In this document: positions 1-8,432 of the stretch, piece after piece
Numbering within the stretch: position 1 is the stretch's first letter
Layout of the letters: each line of letters begins with the position of its first letter
The notes under the pieces: generated by a model
Told to the model about the DNA's origin: nothing
Databases searched by the model: none
Seen by the model: only the letters and a program-made list of their open reading frames with translations
Position numbers and translations under genes: made by a program
Source of the DNA: Chara braunii
Taxonomy: Eukaryota; Streptophyta; Charophyceae; Charales; Characeae
Reading direction: 5' to 3'
DNA length: 20,486 nt
Assembly: GCA_003427395.1 (NCBI GenBank)
Contig: BFEA01000066.1
Location: forward strand, 859,272 to 879,757

Positions 1-652
1 TTCTGTGCCTAGCGACTCAGATTACGCCGCGGTGTGGGAGTGAAAAGTTACGGGAAGTCTGGCAGAATCGTGCGTCCGTTGTGGGGTTATGTGTTGGCGA
101 ACATGACTGGACATGCACTCCAGAAAGAGAAGGGGGGAAAGAAAAGTCAAGGATGACTTGACTAAATCGTCATTTCAATTTGTGTCGGCCCCGAAGAAAA
201 CTGCATCCGGCAGATCAAGCGAGGCCGAAAACCCGACGGCCATAAGCATTTTCATGCATGTCCCGAAGAACACCATGGAGCCAATCAGATACTGCCTCCA
301 GTGAAGCAGCCCGCCATGATCACGCGCACGCGAGGGGAGGGCCGGTGTCGGTTTGTATAGCGCTTGAATAGGTCCAATTTGTGCACGGTAGAGAAGCTGC
401 TATAGAGCCAATTTGTGCACGACAGAGACATCGGGAATAAGGAGGAACGGGAAGAGAAAGAGCAAAGGACTAAGTTGCCGAGAGCAACGGCACACCGGGT
501 TGGGAACCGCAGGGAAGAGTTAGCAGCAACAGGAAAACGAGCGCGGAGGCTCGGTCGTGGAAGGGCGCAACTTGAGGACGGACGGGGCACTGGAGTACGA
601 GACAACGGAGGGCAAGGGGATACATGGGACCAAAGGGAGAGCAAAGGTAGTA
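1..652. other. No gene recognised; left edge
   Basis: No open frame here has recognisable protein features. The open stretches in the first 660 bases are short, low in complexity and rich in Arg, Lys and Glu, as expected from purine-rich DNA. The only local structure noticed is a short direct repeat, CCAATTTGTGCACG, near 374 and again near 406, followed in both cases by a similar G/A-rich stretch. I see no promoter, RNA gene or element boundary. Confidence 0.6.
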
Positions 653-834
653 GGGACTAAGTGTCGGGGGCCGCCGACGGGACTAAGTGTCGAAAACCGC
701 CGACGGGACTAAGTGTCGGGAACCGCCGACGGGACTAAGTGTCGGGAACCACCGACGAGACTAAGTGTCGGGGACCGCCGACGGGGCTAGGTGTCGGGGA
801 CCACCGGCGGGACAAGTGTCGGCGGTCCACGGCG
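653..834 (+). repeat. 26-bp tandem repeat, seven units
   Basis: Units begin at 653, 679, 705, 731, 757, 783 and 809, exactly 26 bp apart, and each starts with a version of GGGACTAAGTGTCGG followed by a CCGCCGAC-like end. The last unit is 25 bp, and a decayed unit (GGGACGAGTACC) begins at 834. Units differ by a few substitutions, more so towards the right. The period is not a multiple of three, so a coding role is unlikely. Confidence 0.9.
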
Positions 835-942
835 GGACGAGTACCAAGGAATAGCGTGGGACAAGTAACGAGGACTCGTGACGTCCCAAGAGAAAAAGGC
901 ATGGAGCGACGTGAGGCGCGAATAATTAAAGCAGGGCGCGCT

Positions 943-963
943 GTCAAGATCAAGGATCTTGAC
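943..963. repeat. Perfect hairpin, 9-bp arms
   Basis: GTCAAGATC (943-951) and GATCTTGAC (955-963) are perfect reverse complements around AAG. The equivalent at 2218-2238 has one mismatched pair. Confidence 0.85.
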
Positions 964-980
964 GACCAAAGAATATTAGC

Positions 981-1004
981 CCCGCTAGTGTGGGTACTAG
1001 CGGG
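981..1004. repeat. Perfect hairpin, 9-bp arms
   Basis: CCCGCTAGT (981-989) and ACTAGCGGG (996-1004) are perfect reverse complements with a 6-base loop. It lies 17 bases after the preceding hairpin. Copy 2 has a different small hairpin at the corresponding place (2253-2265). Confidence 0.85.
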
Positions 1005-1395
1005 AGCGAACAGGGAGGCTGAGAAGAAAAAAAAAAGTGAAGGAAATCGAAGTAGGAGGCATGAGAGCAATCGGAAAAATCTCGGATTAGCCTCCCCCAA
1101 GAAAAATTGAGTAAAAAAAAAGCCCATGGGAAAATAAAGCCCTCGGGGTAAATCGGAGTAGGGAAAAAAATGGAAGAAAAGAAGGCTCCCATGGGCGTGG
1201 GAAGACCAAAATTGCAGTCCGGGCGACAACCGACTGCACCATGAGGAGAGGAAGGGCCAAAACTAAGAGGGAGGGCCTAAAAAAGGGCCTTAACGGCTAG
1301 TTGACACTTGACATGCAAAAAGAAAAAAGGAGAGAAAAAGAAAAATGTGGGAGGATAAGACAAAATGAGTGAGAGGGAGTGAGTGAGTTGGCCGT

Positions 1396-1421
1396 CAGTA
1401 GGGACTGGCAGGTCCCTACTG
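1396..1421. repeat. Perfect hairpin, 10-bp arms
   Basis: CAGTAGGGAC (1396-1405) and GTCCCTACTG (1412-1421) are perfect reverse complements with a 6-base loop. No T-run follows it, so it does not look like a terminator. Confidence 0.85.
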
Positions 1422-1439
1422 TCCACAAGTGGAGGGAAA

Positions 1440-1505
1440 AGCAAAAAAAAGAAAAAGAAAAAGAAAAAGAAAAGGAAAGAGAGAGGAAAGAGAGAGGAAA
1501 AGACA
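1440..1505 (+). repeat. Purine microsatellite (AAAAAG)n and (GAGAGGAAA)n
   Basis: A run of hexamers of the form GAAAAA passes into GAGAGAGGAAA units. It is pure purine on the plus strand and forms part of the wider purine bias. Confidence 0.85.
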
Positions 1506-2859
1506 AAAGGACACTAACAATCAAAAACGGTCACTTAGGGAGGTGTCTCCGTGACCAGATTCATCATGGAATGTGGCAGTTGCAAATGACCTTGACTTTC
1601 TTTTATTTTTGCAGAGAAAATCAAAGAAAATCAAGGCCCCATGCAACTGAAAAATAACGGATTGCATGGAGGAGGAGAAACACATGTTTTAGATGCAGCC
1701 GGAGTCAAAACCAAGTCCGGATGCATCCGGGAGTTGGCCGTTTGTTTTCTTTCAAGTAAGGGACTAGTTGTGAGGGAGTGAGGATAAAGAATTGACGCCT
1801 ACTGCAGTCCGAGTTACAACGGACTACATAAGGATGCCTAGGCTAAGGGAAAATGAGCTACAGCAAGGCCAATGGGCCAGAAAAAAGAGATTTCGGCTTG
1901 AGGCAAACGGAGACGGTAAATGGCAACCGTGAGATGAGATCTCAAGACCGGGAAAAATCGGCACGCAATGGAGGAGTGTTGGACCGCCGAGGAAAAGGGG
2001 ACCACAAAAATAAAATGAGGCACCATCCGGGATGTTGCCGGGGACCAAAGTGGACCCAAATAATAAAAGTCGGAAAAAACGGGGCACGCGCCGGCGTGAC
2101 TACCAGCGGGACAAGAAAATGGAACTAGTGCGGAGAAAGTGGTGAGGACCCAAGGTGTTTCAAAGGGAGCCTTGGGCCAAGCAAAGACAATAAACAACGA
2201 CATTAGCGGGCGGCGCCGTCGAGATCAAGGATCTAGACAGTGAGAAATACTAGCACTACCAGTGCAAGCGTCACCGGAACCAAATGGGAGGGTCACGGGA
2301 GGAAGGCAAGGAGGAATAATGGTGGTAGGGGGCTTGCCCAATAGTCCGAGATATCACACACTATCTAGGCCTGAGAAAATAGAGCCCCAAAAGGTTCCAC
2401 ATGAGAAAATGATTGTCCGAGGAAAATGGGAGCAAGGGGGCCCAAAATCCGAAATAACGGAGGCAAAATAAAGCTCCCTAGGAGCATGGGGGTGCCACTA
2501 TTGCAATCCGAAGTATAACGGTCTAGTGACTGTTGAGAATCTGGCCTTGGGTGGGGTTCTAAGGCCTAGAGAAAAGGCTGCACAGCTGCTTGACACTTGT
2601 CACAACAGAAATAAAAGAGAAGGAGAGAAGAAGGGGAAAAAAAAGACGGAGAATGAGACAAAAGGGAGGAAATGAGTGGAGAGGAATATGCCGGCTTGTT
2701 GGGACTGCTGCAGTGGACTGGCAGGCCCCTATGATTACCTCATCCCTCCTAGATTCAAGGAGGGCAATCCGGATTGCATTATCTCCACAAAATCTGAATT
2801 AAAGAGAAGAAAATGAGAGAAAATGAGGAAATGAGTTGGCCTTTTTTTTTGTGAGCCAT

Positions 2860-2877
2860 AGATCTGAGATCAGATCT
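2860..2877. repeat. Near-perfect palindrome, 8-bp arms
   Basis: AGATCTGA (2860-2867) and TCAGATCT (2870-2877) are separated by GA. A T-rich run lies just upstream at 2841-2850. Confidence 0.85.
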
Positions 2878-3101
2878 CATGGTGGAGGAGAACTAGCCGT
2901 TTTTTGCGGGGCAGCACAAAACGGTTAGCTCCAGAATGAGGTGGCAACCCAAAAAGGAAAGAAACAAAAGAGGGAAAAAAAAAGACAAATCTGTGCATTT
3001 GGTCCTAGAAGAGAGTCAGATACATCAGAAATTGAGAAAATGGACTTAGAGGCCCAAAATTGAAGCAAAAATCACTTGGGGGTAGCTCGAAATATTGTAG
3101 A

Positions 3102-3131
3102 CCTTGGATCTCAGCCGGATCCAAGGCTGAG
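3102..3131. repeat. Two overlapping alternative hairpins
   Basis: CCTTGGATC (3102-3110) pairs with GATCCAAGG (3118-3126). In competition, CTCAGCC (3110-3116) pairs with GGCTGAG (3125-3131). The stems share bases and so exclude each other. Confidence 0.8.
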
Positions 3132-3300
3132 AATATGCCGCCACATGGAAAAATAGGCCGGCCTACTCAAAAGAGGCCTAGATCAGAGAAGGGCAAGGAA
3201 AAGGCCTTTAGGCGTTCAATTTTCAAGAAAGGTTGCACCTTGGGCTTGGGGGCCCTATGAGATAGCATTTTTGAAGATGAGAAGAGGTCAAGGGAGGCCA

Positions 3301-3894
3301 AGGGGTAGTTCGAGTTGGTACCAACCACTCGGACTACATGTACCTGGCCAAAATGAGGCCCAGGTACCTCCGGGAGGGCCTAGTGGTAAAAAATTGTCTC
3401 GGGGGTACCTCGGTCCACCTTGAGGCACATGGGAAGGCCTATGTCCTGGGCGGTGCACCTGTTTCATCCTACAAAAGTTGGAGGTTCAGTCCGCCACTCT
3501 TACACTTGCATGAGGAGAGCCCATGCTGGACAAATGAGCCCATGAAAGAGCTCTACTCACTTAGAAGTGAGAGGAGGGGAACCGCTGCCTGTCTAGAGCC
3601 TGGATATGGTGATAGGCTAGAGAAGGAAGCTCTAGAGGTTGGATAGTAGTGAGGAAGGTAGTCCGCCATAGCCCCAAACTGTGGGAGAGAGGGAGAGGTT
3701 TGAAGGAATTCCCATTAGCCCTTCTACAGGGGAGGACTCCTTAGCCAAGGTGAGAAGAGTCCACCATAGCCTGGAGGAAAGTGAAAAGAAAGGGGGAGAG
3801 GATATTGGGGAAGGTGAAAGCCATAGCCAGGGAGGGAGCACCAGGATTGAGACTCCATCACCAATGGCACAAGTAGGGGTGAGTAGAGGAAAGA
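3301..3894. other. No gene recognised; purine-rich spacer
   Basis: This stretch contains a 102-codon open frame on the plus strand from 3338, but it shows no recognisable domain and sits in repetitive, composition-biased DNA, so I do not call it a gene. A hairpin is visible at 3340-3367, where GTACCTGGCC pairs with GGCCCAGGTAC with one bulged base. Confidence 0.5.
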
Positions 3895-4045
3895 AGTTCC
3901 TTCTTTTTCTTCTTCTTTTACTTCCTCTCCTCCTTTCCCCCTGCTTCTTCCTCCTCTTTCCTCTTCTTCTCCTCCTTCTCCTCCTCCTTCTCCTTCTTCT
4001 TCCTCTTCATATTTCTCTCCCACTCTCTCTCTCTCTCTCCTTCAT
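3895..4045 (+). repeat. Long polypyrimidine tract (TTC/CTC/CT)n
   Basis: About 150 bases are nearly all C and T, made of TTC, CTC and finally CT repeats. Apparent open frames here are Leu/Ser or Glu/Gly low-complexity artefacts. It lies at the left edge of the 91-bp array and marks the point where the plus strand changes from purine-rich to pyrimidine-rich. Confidence 0.85.
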
Positions 4046-5698
4046 TTTTGTCTCATTTGGTGATGGTACGTGTTGCGATTCATCATAGGATGCTCCGCTG
4101 CCTTTTCCCTTGTGTTTGGTCTGTTCAATCCCTCATTCTGGTTTTATTTGGAGATGGTATGTGTTGCGATTCATCCTAGGATGCTCCGCTGCCTTTTCCC
4201 TTGTGTTTGGTCTGTTCGATCCCTCATTCTGGTCTCATTTGGTGATGGTATGTGTTGTGATTCATCCTAGGATGCTCCGCTGCCCTTTCCCTTGTGTTTG
4301 GCCTGTTCAATCCGTCATTCTGGTCTCAATTGGTGATGGTATGTGTTGCGATTCATCCTAGGATGCACCCGTGCCTTTTCCCTTGTGTTTGGCCTGTTCA
4401 ATCCCTCATTCTGGTCTCATTTGGTGATGGTATGTGCTGCGATTCATCCTAGGATGCTCCGCTACCCTTTCCCTTGTGTTTGGCCTGTTCAATCCCTCAT
4501 TCTGGTCTCATTTGGTGATGGTATGTGTTGCGATTCATCCTAGGATGCTCCACTGTCTTTTCCCTTGTGTTTGGTCTGTTCAATCCCTGATTCTGGTCTC
4601 ATTTGGTAATAGTATGTGTTGCGATTCATCCTAGGATGACCCGCTGCCTTTTCTCTTGTGTTTGGCCTGTTCGATCCCTCATTCTGGTCTCATTTGGTGA
4701 TGGTATGTGTTGCGGTTCATCCCTAGGATGCTCCGCTGCCTTCTCCCTTATGTATGGCATACTCAATCCCTCATTCTGATCTCATTTGGTGATAGTATGT
4801 GTTGCGATTCATCCTAGGATGCTCCGCTGCCTTTTCCCTTGTGTTTGGCCTGTTCAATCCCTCATTCTGGTCTCATTTGGTGATGGTATNGTTCAATCCC
4901 TCATTCTGGTCTCATTTGGTGATGGTATGTGTTGCGATTCATCCTAGGATGCTCCGCTGCCTTTTCCCTTGTGTTTGGCCTGTTCGATCCCTCATTCTGG
5001 TCTCATTTGGTGATGGTATGTGTTGCTTTTCATCCTAGGATGCTCCACTGCCCTTTCCCTTGTGTTTGGCCTGTTCAATCTCTCATCTTGGTCTCATTTG
5101 GTAGTAATGTATGTTTCCATTCATCCTAGGATGCTCCGCTGCCTTTTTCCTTGTGTTTGGCCGGTTCAATCCCTCATTCTGGTCTCATTTGGTAATGGTA
5201 TGTGTTGCGATTAATCCTAGGATGCTCCGCTGCGCTTTCCCTTGTGTCTGGCCTGTTCAATTTCTCATCTTTGTCTCATTTGGTGATGGTATGTGTTCCG
5301 ATTCATCCTAGGATTCTCCGCTGCCCTTTCCCATGTGTTTGGCCTGTTCAGTCTCTCATCTTGGTCTCATTCGGTGATGGTATGTGTTGAGGATGCTCTG
5401 CTGCCGTTTCCCTTGTGTTTGGCCTATTCAATCTCTCATCTTGGTCTCATTTGGTAGTAATGTATGTTGTGATTCATCCTAGGATGCTCAACTGCCTTTT
5501 TCCTTATGTTTGGCCTGTTCAATCCCTCATTCTGGTCTCATTTGGTGATGGTATGTGTTGCGATTCATCCTAGGATGCTCCGCTGCCCTTTCCCTTGTGT
5601 CTGGCATTTTCAATCTCTCATCTTGGTCGCATTTGGTAGCAGTGTGTGTTGCGATTCATCCTAGGATGCTCCGCTGGCTTTTCCCCTGTGTTTGGACT
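4040..5698 (+). repeat. 91-bp tandem array, family A (about 18 units)
   Basis: The anchor GTTCAATC (with minor variants) occurs at 4123, 4214, 4305, 4396, 4487, 4578, 4669, 4761, 4852, then 4891 after an N, and at 4982, 5073, 5164, 5255, 5346, 5426, 5517 and 5608. Spacing is 91 except for one 92 (an extra C near 4721), a 39-bp step at the N at 4890, and one 80 (an 11-bp deletion around 5390). Each unit also carries CATCCTAGGATGCTCCGCTG. Because 91 is not a multiple of three, reading frames rotate and hit stops every 60-66 codons, so the unit is not coding. Confidence 0.95.
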
Positions 5699-6445
5699 GT
5701 TCGATCTTGTGTTTTGCACTAGGTAGGTAAGCGGTGATATCATGAGGCTTACCTAGATGCTCCGCTGGTCATACATTGGCTGTAGGATTGTTCAATCTTG
5801 TGTTTTGCACTAGATTGGTAGGCGGTGATATCCCAATACTTACCTTGATGTTCCGTTGTTCAAATCTTGGTTTTAGAAGTGTTAAATCTTATGTTTTGCA
5901 CTAGGTAGGTAGGCGGTGATATCCCAATACTTACCCTGATGTTCCGCTGTTCAAATCTTGATTGTAGGACTGTTCAATCTTATGTTTTGCACTAGGTAGG
6001 TAGGCGGTGATACCCCGATACTTACCTTGATGATCCGCTGTTCAAATCTTAGCTGTAGGACTGTTCAATCTTTGTAGGACTGTTCAATCTTGTGTTTTGC
6101 ACTAGGTAGGTAGGAGGTAATATCCCGATACTTACCTTGATGTTCCACTGTTCAAATCTTGGTTGTAGGGTTGTTTAATCTTGTATTTTGCACTAGGTAG
6201 GTAGGCGGTGATATCCCGAGGCTTACCTTGATGATCTGCTGCTCAAACCTTGGCTGTAGGACTATTCGTTCTTGTCTTTTGTGCTTGATCGGTAGGCGGA
6301 AGTATCCCGACACTTACCTTGATGTTCCGCTGCTCATACATTGGCTGTAGACGTGGTAAAACTTGTCTTTTGTGCTTGATTGATAAGTGGTGATACCCCG
6401 ACACTTACCCTGATGATCCGTTGCAGTTCACTTGTGGTTTGTACT
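5699..6445 (+). repeat. 91-bp tandem array, family B (about 8 units)
   Basis: Units start at 5699, 5790, 5881, 5972, 6063, 6082, 6173, 6264 and 6355. All are 91 bp apart except for a 19-bp duplication between 6063 and 6082. Each unit carries TTTTGCACTAGGTAGGTAGG, a GATATCCCGA-like centre and a CTTACCTTGATGTTCCGCTG-like segment. Within the unit, GTTCAATC (positions 1-8), CGAT (45-48) and ATG-TCCGCTG (59-69) occupy the same places as in family A, so the two arrays are related and in phase. Confidence 0.93.
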
Positions 6446-6590
6446 GTCCACACCCGTGCTTGTCGCTCGCGTACTAGGTAGTTGTGCTCCTATCCTTCTT
6501 TGAATGATGTGATGTCGTTCCCCCTTTGATCTTTGCTACCCACGCTTGTGTTGTTCATCTACATAATAGGTAATAGTGCTCCGATTCTTT
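6446..6590 (+). repeat. Decayed tail of the 91-bp array
   Basis: Fragments resembling family B remain after 6446: CTTGTCGCTCGCGTACTAGG then GTAGTTGTGCTCC near 6470, and CTTGTGTTGTTCATCTACAT then AATAGGTAATAGTGCTCCG near 6545. Spacing is no longer regular. I read this as the degenerate edge of the array. Confidence 0.55.
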
Positions 6591-6835
6591 AAAGTCTGCA
6601 ATCTTCTGGAAAAAACGGCACTTGCTGCAAATTCTGTATTTTCGTGCAATTTCTAAATTTCCTGCAAAGATCTGTGTTTGCTGCAACATGGGGTATTTGT
6701 GACCTCGGTGACCCCCTACGGAGTATGGATTAGTGACATCGGTATGTCCACGGAGGGGATAGTGCTGGGAAAAGTAGGCTGCAAATAGGAGGAACTCTCG
6801 GACGTATGGGCAATTAAAACGGCACCACACCTTAC
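6591..6835. other. Spacer between arrays; no gene
   Basis: TGCAA occurs at 6597, 6626, 6645, 6663 and 6682, giving a loose 18-19 bp rhythm over about 90 bases. The rest shows nothing I can name. Confidence 0.5.
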
Positions 6836-7281
6836 ACCTTCTTCCACCCTCATCTTCCACACCCATCCACCATGGCCGGCCGCCTCATGTCTTCTTCCAC
6901 CATCATCTTCCACACCCATCCACCTTGCCCGGATGTCCAAAGGACAACCCAAAGCACCTTCCATCTCCACCCTCCTTCATCTTCCACACCCGTCCACCAT
7001 AGTCCAGCAACTTCCACCTCCATCCTCCTTCATCTCCCACACCCGTCCACCATAGCCAAACACCTTTCACCTCCATCCTCCTTCACCTCCCACGCCCACC
7101 CGCCAGAACCAAGTACCTTCCACCTCCTTCCTCCTTCATCTCCCACACTCATCCACCATAGCCAAGCACCTTCCACCTCCAACCTCCTTCATCTCCCGCA
7201 CCCGTCCACCATAGTCGAGCACCTCCCACCCCCATCCTCCTTCATCTCCCACGCCCGTCCACCATAGCCAAGCACCTTCCA
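6836..7281 (+). repeat. 53-bp tandem array, left part (insertion target)
   Basis: Units starting with CTTCCACCTCC-like sequence begin at 6958, 7011, 7064, 7117, 7170, 7223 and 7276, exactly 53 bp apart. Each contains CTCCTTCATCTCCCACACCC and CCACCATAGCCAAGCAC-like segments. More diverged units extend left to about 6836, including a distinctive variant with GCCCGGATGTCCAAAGGACA (6927-6946). The array is interrupted after CTTCCA (7276-7281) by the retrotransposon. Confidence 0.92.
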
Positions 7282-8411
7282 TGTTACATGTTCGACGCCA
7301 CACGGGTCCTACCGGACCCGACTTAGGGCCAGAGGGACACATTAGGGCCTAAAGGCCCGACCTTGGGGACTACAGGCCGTAAAGGCCTCATCTTGGACCA
7401 GACCCGACGGGCAGGCCCAAACGACATTACCGTTTGGGCCTGGCGACGCTCTTGAGGCTGCCGCCCGCTGGTTGGGGTTGAACCGTCCATCTGGACGGTT
7501 CAGGGCACGGCCAGGCCTCGCAGCATAGAGGCCGGCCTCTGCCCACCGGTACAAAGGTACCGGTCCGGCCTCACTCCGGCATCGAACCACCGGCAGTCTA
7601 TGCGATGCGTTATGGTTAGCGCCCGAGCGCTAGCGCTATTCTTAGAGCAGGAGTGCGAGGAGCAGCAGCAGCAGCATTAGCGCAGCAGCGGCAGCGAGCG
7701 GAGCAGCAGCAGCGGGACTGAGCATATCGACGACCATAGCCGCCTGAGGTACTGGGAGCCGGGGGTTCTCTCCTCCCTCCCGTCACCAGTCCCCTCTCTC
7801 TCTCCCTCCTCCTCAACTCCCTTCTTCTTCTTCTTCTTCTTCTTCTTCTTCTTCATACCTCTTCTTCTTCTTCAGACTTTCTTCTTCTTCAGATTGGAGA
7901 CTTCATACTAGTTGGACAGAGATCAGTGTTGGACTTCGATGGTATGAGACTGTGGTACTTACCGGATTCGAGACTTGGAGATTGTTGGGGTTGATACTCG
8001 GCGGCATCACAGTTCGGACACCGGTTACATTTGGAATCTGTATCTCCGACATTGGTGACTTATTGTCCTCGATATTTTGATCTTGTTCGATGACATTTTA
8101 GACTACCATATCGGTGACATTTTGGACTACCATATCGGTGACCTATCGGATTCTATCTCGGTGACCTTCGGTGCTGTCTACCTCCCCCACCTCCTTCGTC
8201 TCTCTTCTCACCTTTCATCTGTGTATGTGTGTACAGGGTCTGAGCAATCTTCCATGTATGGCTCAGACCCCACCATCTCATGATTGTATGTGTGTGGAGT
8301 AATATCTATGTGAGTCAATCCGTTATCAGACTTCCGCTGCATACATGCTCATCCTATATTGGTTGATCTTTGGTTCCCTATACTCGTTGATCTTTGCACG
8401 AGTATGTAACA
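7282..8411 (+). repeat. 5' LTR (1130 bp, complete)
   Basis: The left end is TGTTACAT (7282-7289) and the right end ATGTAACA (8404-8411), a perfect 8-bp terminal inverted repeat with TG...CA ends. The first 360 bases hold at least six short perfect inverted repeats. A pyrimidine-rich TCTC/TTC block lies at about 7790-7885. I see no convincing TATA box. Compared with the 3' LTR it has about 39 extra bases (7986-8024) and a 24-bp tandem duplication (8092-8139). The end is followed directly by the primer-binding site, which fixes the boundary. Confidence 0.95.
7303..7637. promoter_or_regulatory. Cluster of perfect inverted repeats in LTR U3
   Basis: Perfect arms pair as follows: 7303-7309 with 7314-7320, 7345-7350 with 7353-7358, 7413-7423 with 7431-7441 (11 bp, AGGCCCAAACG), 7479-7489 with 7492-7502 (11 bp, TGAACCGTCCA), 7545-7552 with 7557-7564 (ACCGGTAC), and the self-palindrome AGCGCTAGCGCT at 7626-7637. 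Nearly all are kept in the 3' LTR; the 11-bp stem at 15560-15583 has one mismatch. Function is unknown; operator-like sites or RNA hairpins are both possible. Confidence 0.7.
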
Positions 8412-8415
8412 GTTT

Positions 8416-8432
8416 TGGTATCGGAGCAGACC
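8416..8432 (+). other. Primer-binding site, tRNA-iMet type
   Basis: TGGTATCGGAGC (8416-8427) differs by one base from TGGTATCAGAGC, which begins the initiator-Met-tRNA primer site of many plant LTR retrotransposons. The change (A to G) would leave a G:U pair. It starts 4 bases after the end of the 5' LTR, as expected. Confidence 0.85.

Larger units (their letters stand above)
840..2110 (+). repeat. Purine-rich repeat, copy 1 of a diverged 1.28-kb direct duplication
   Basis: Landmarks here recur in the same order about 1.28 kb downstream. The inverted pair around GATCAAGGATC at 943-963 matches 2218-2238 (offset 1275). The TTGACACTTG segment followed by A/G-rich sequence near 1302 matches 2590 (offset about 1288). 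The GGGACTGGCAGG region near 1400 matches the GGACTGGCAGG region near 2713. A third motif, GCAGTCCG followed by ACAAC, occurs near 1214 and 1804, with a variant near 2501. Outer boundaries are approximate because divergence is high. No coding content is evident. Confidence 0.55.
2111..3300 (+). repeat. Purine-rich repeat, copy 2 of the diverged 1.28-kb duplication
   Basis: This is the downstream partner of the purine-rich block that starts near 840. Matching landmarks are the hairpin-like segment at 2218-2238, a second small hairpin GCACT-ACC-AGTGC at 2253-2265, the CAATCCG...ATAACGG segment near 2501, and the TTGACACTTG plus A/G-rich segment from 2590. The inverted repeats that are perfect in copy 1 are usually broken here, so copy 1 may be the better preserved. 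The right boundary cannot be fixed by eye. Confidence 0.5.

Noticed and set aside
3338-3646. 102-codon plus-strand open frame
   Set aside because: No recognisable domain; it lies in composition-biased repeat-rich DNA with no supporting signal.
3681-4088. 135-codon frame ending in a leucine-rich, membrane-like stretch
   Set aside because: The hydrophobic run is a translation of the CTC/TTC pyrimidine tract and continues into the satellite.
4070-5390. A series of similar 62-83 codon open frames, as if a repeated small protein family
   Set aside because: They are the same 91-bp unit read in rotating frames. The period is not a multiple of three, each frame stops after about two units, and there is no upstream signal.
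4040-6445. Tandem C/D-box snoRNA cluster, because units contain GTGATGG and are 91 bp
   Set aside because: No consistent D box (CTGA) and no terminal stem are present, and the GTGAT motif does not keep its place between families A and B.
653-7281. CRISPR-like array
   Set aside because: The repeats abut directly with no unique spacers of constant length, and the sequence context is eukaryotic.
7342-7816. Minus-strand open frames within the 5' LTR, one repeated in the 3' LTR (15423-15671)
   Set aside because: They are duplicated because the LTR is duplicated; they are shadows of palindrome-rich, GC-rich LTR sequence and lack domains.
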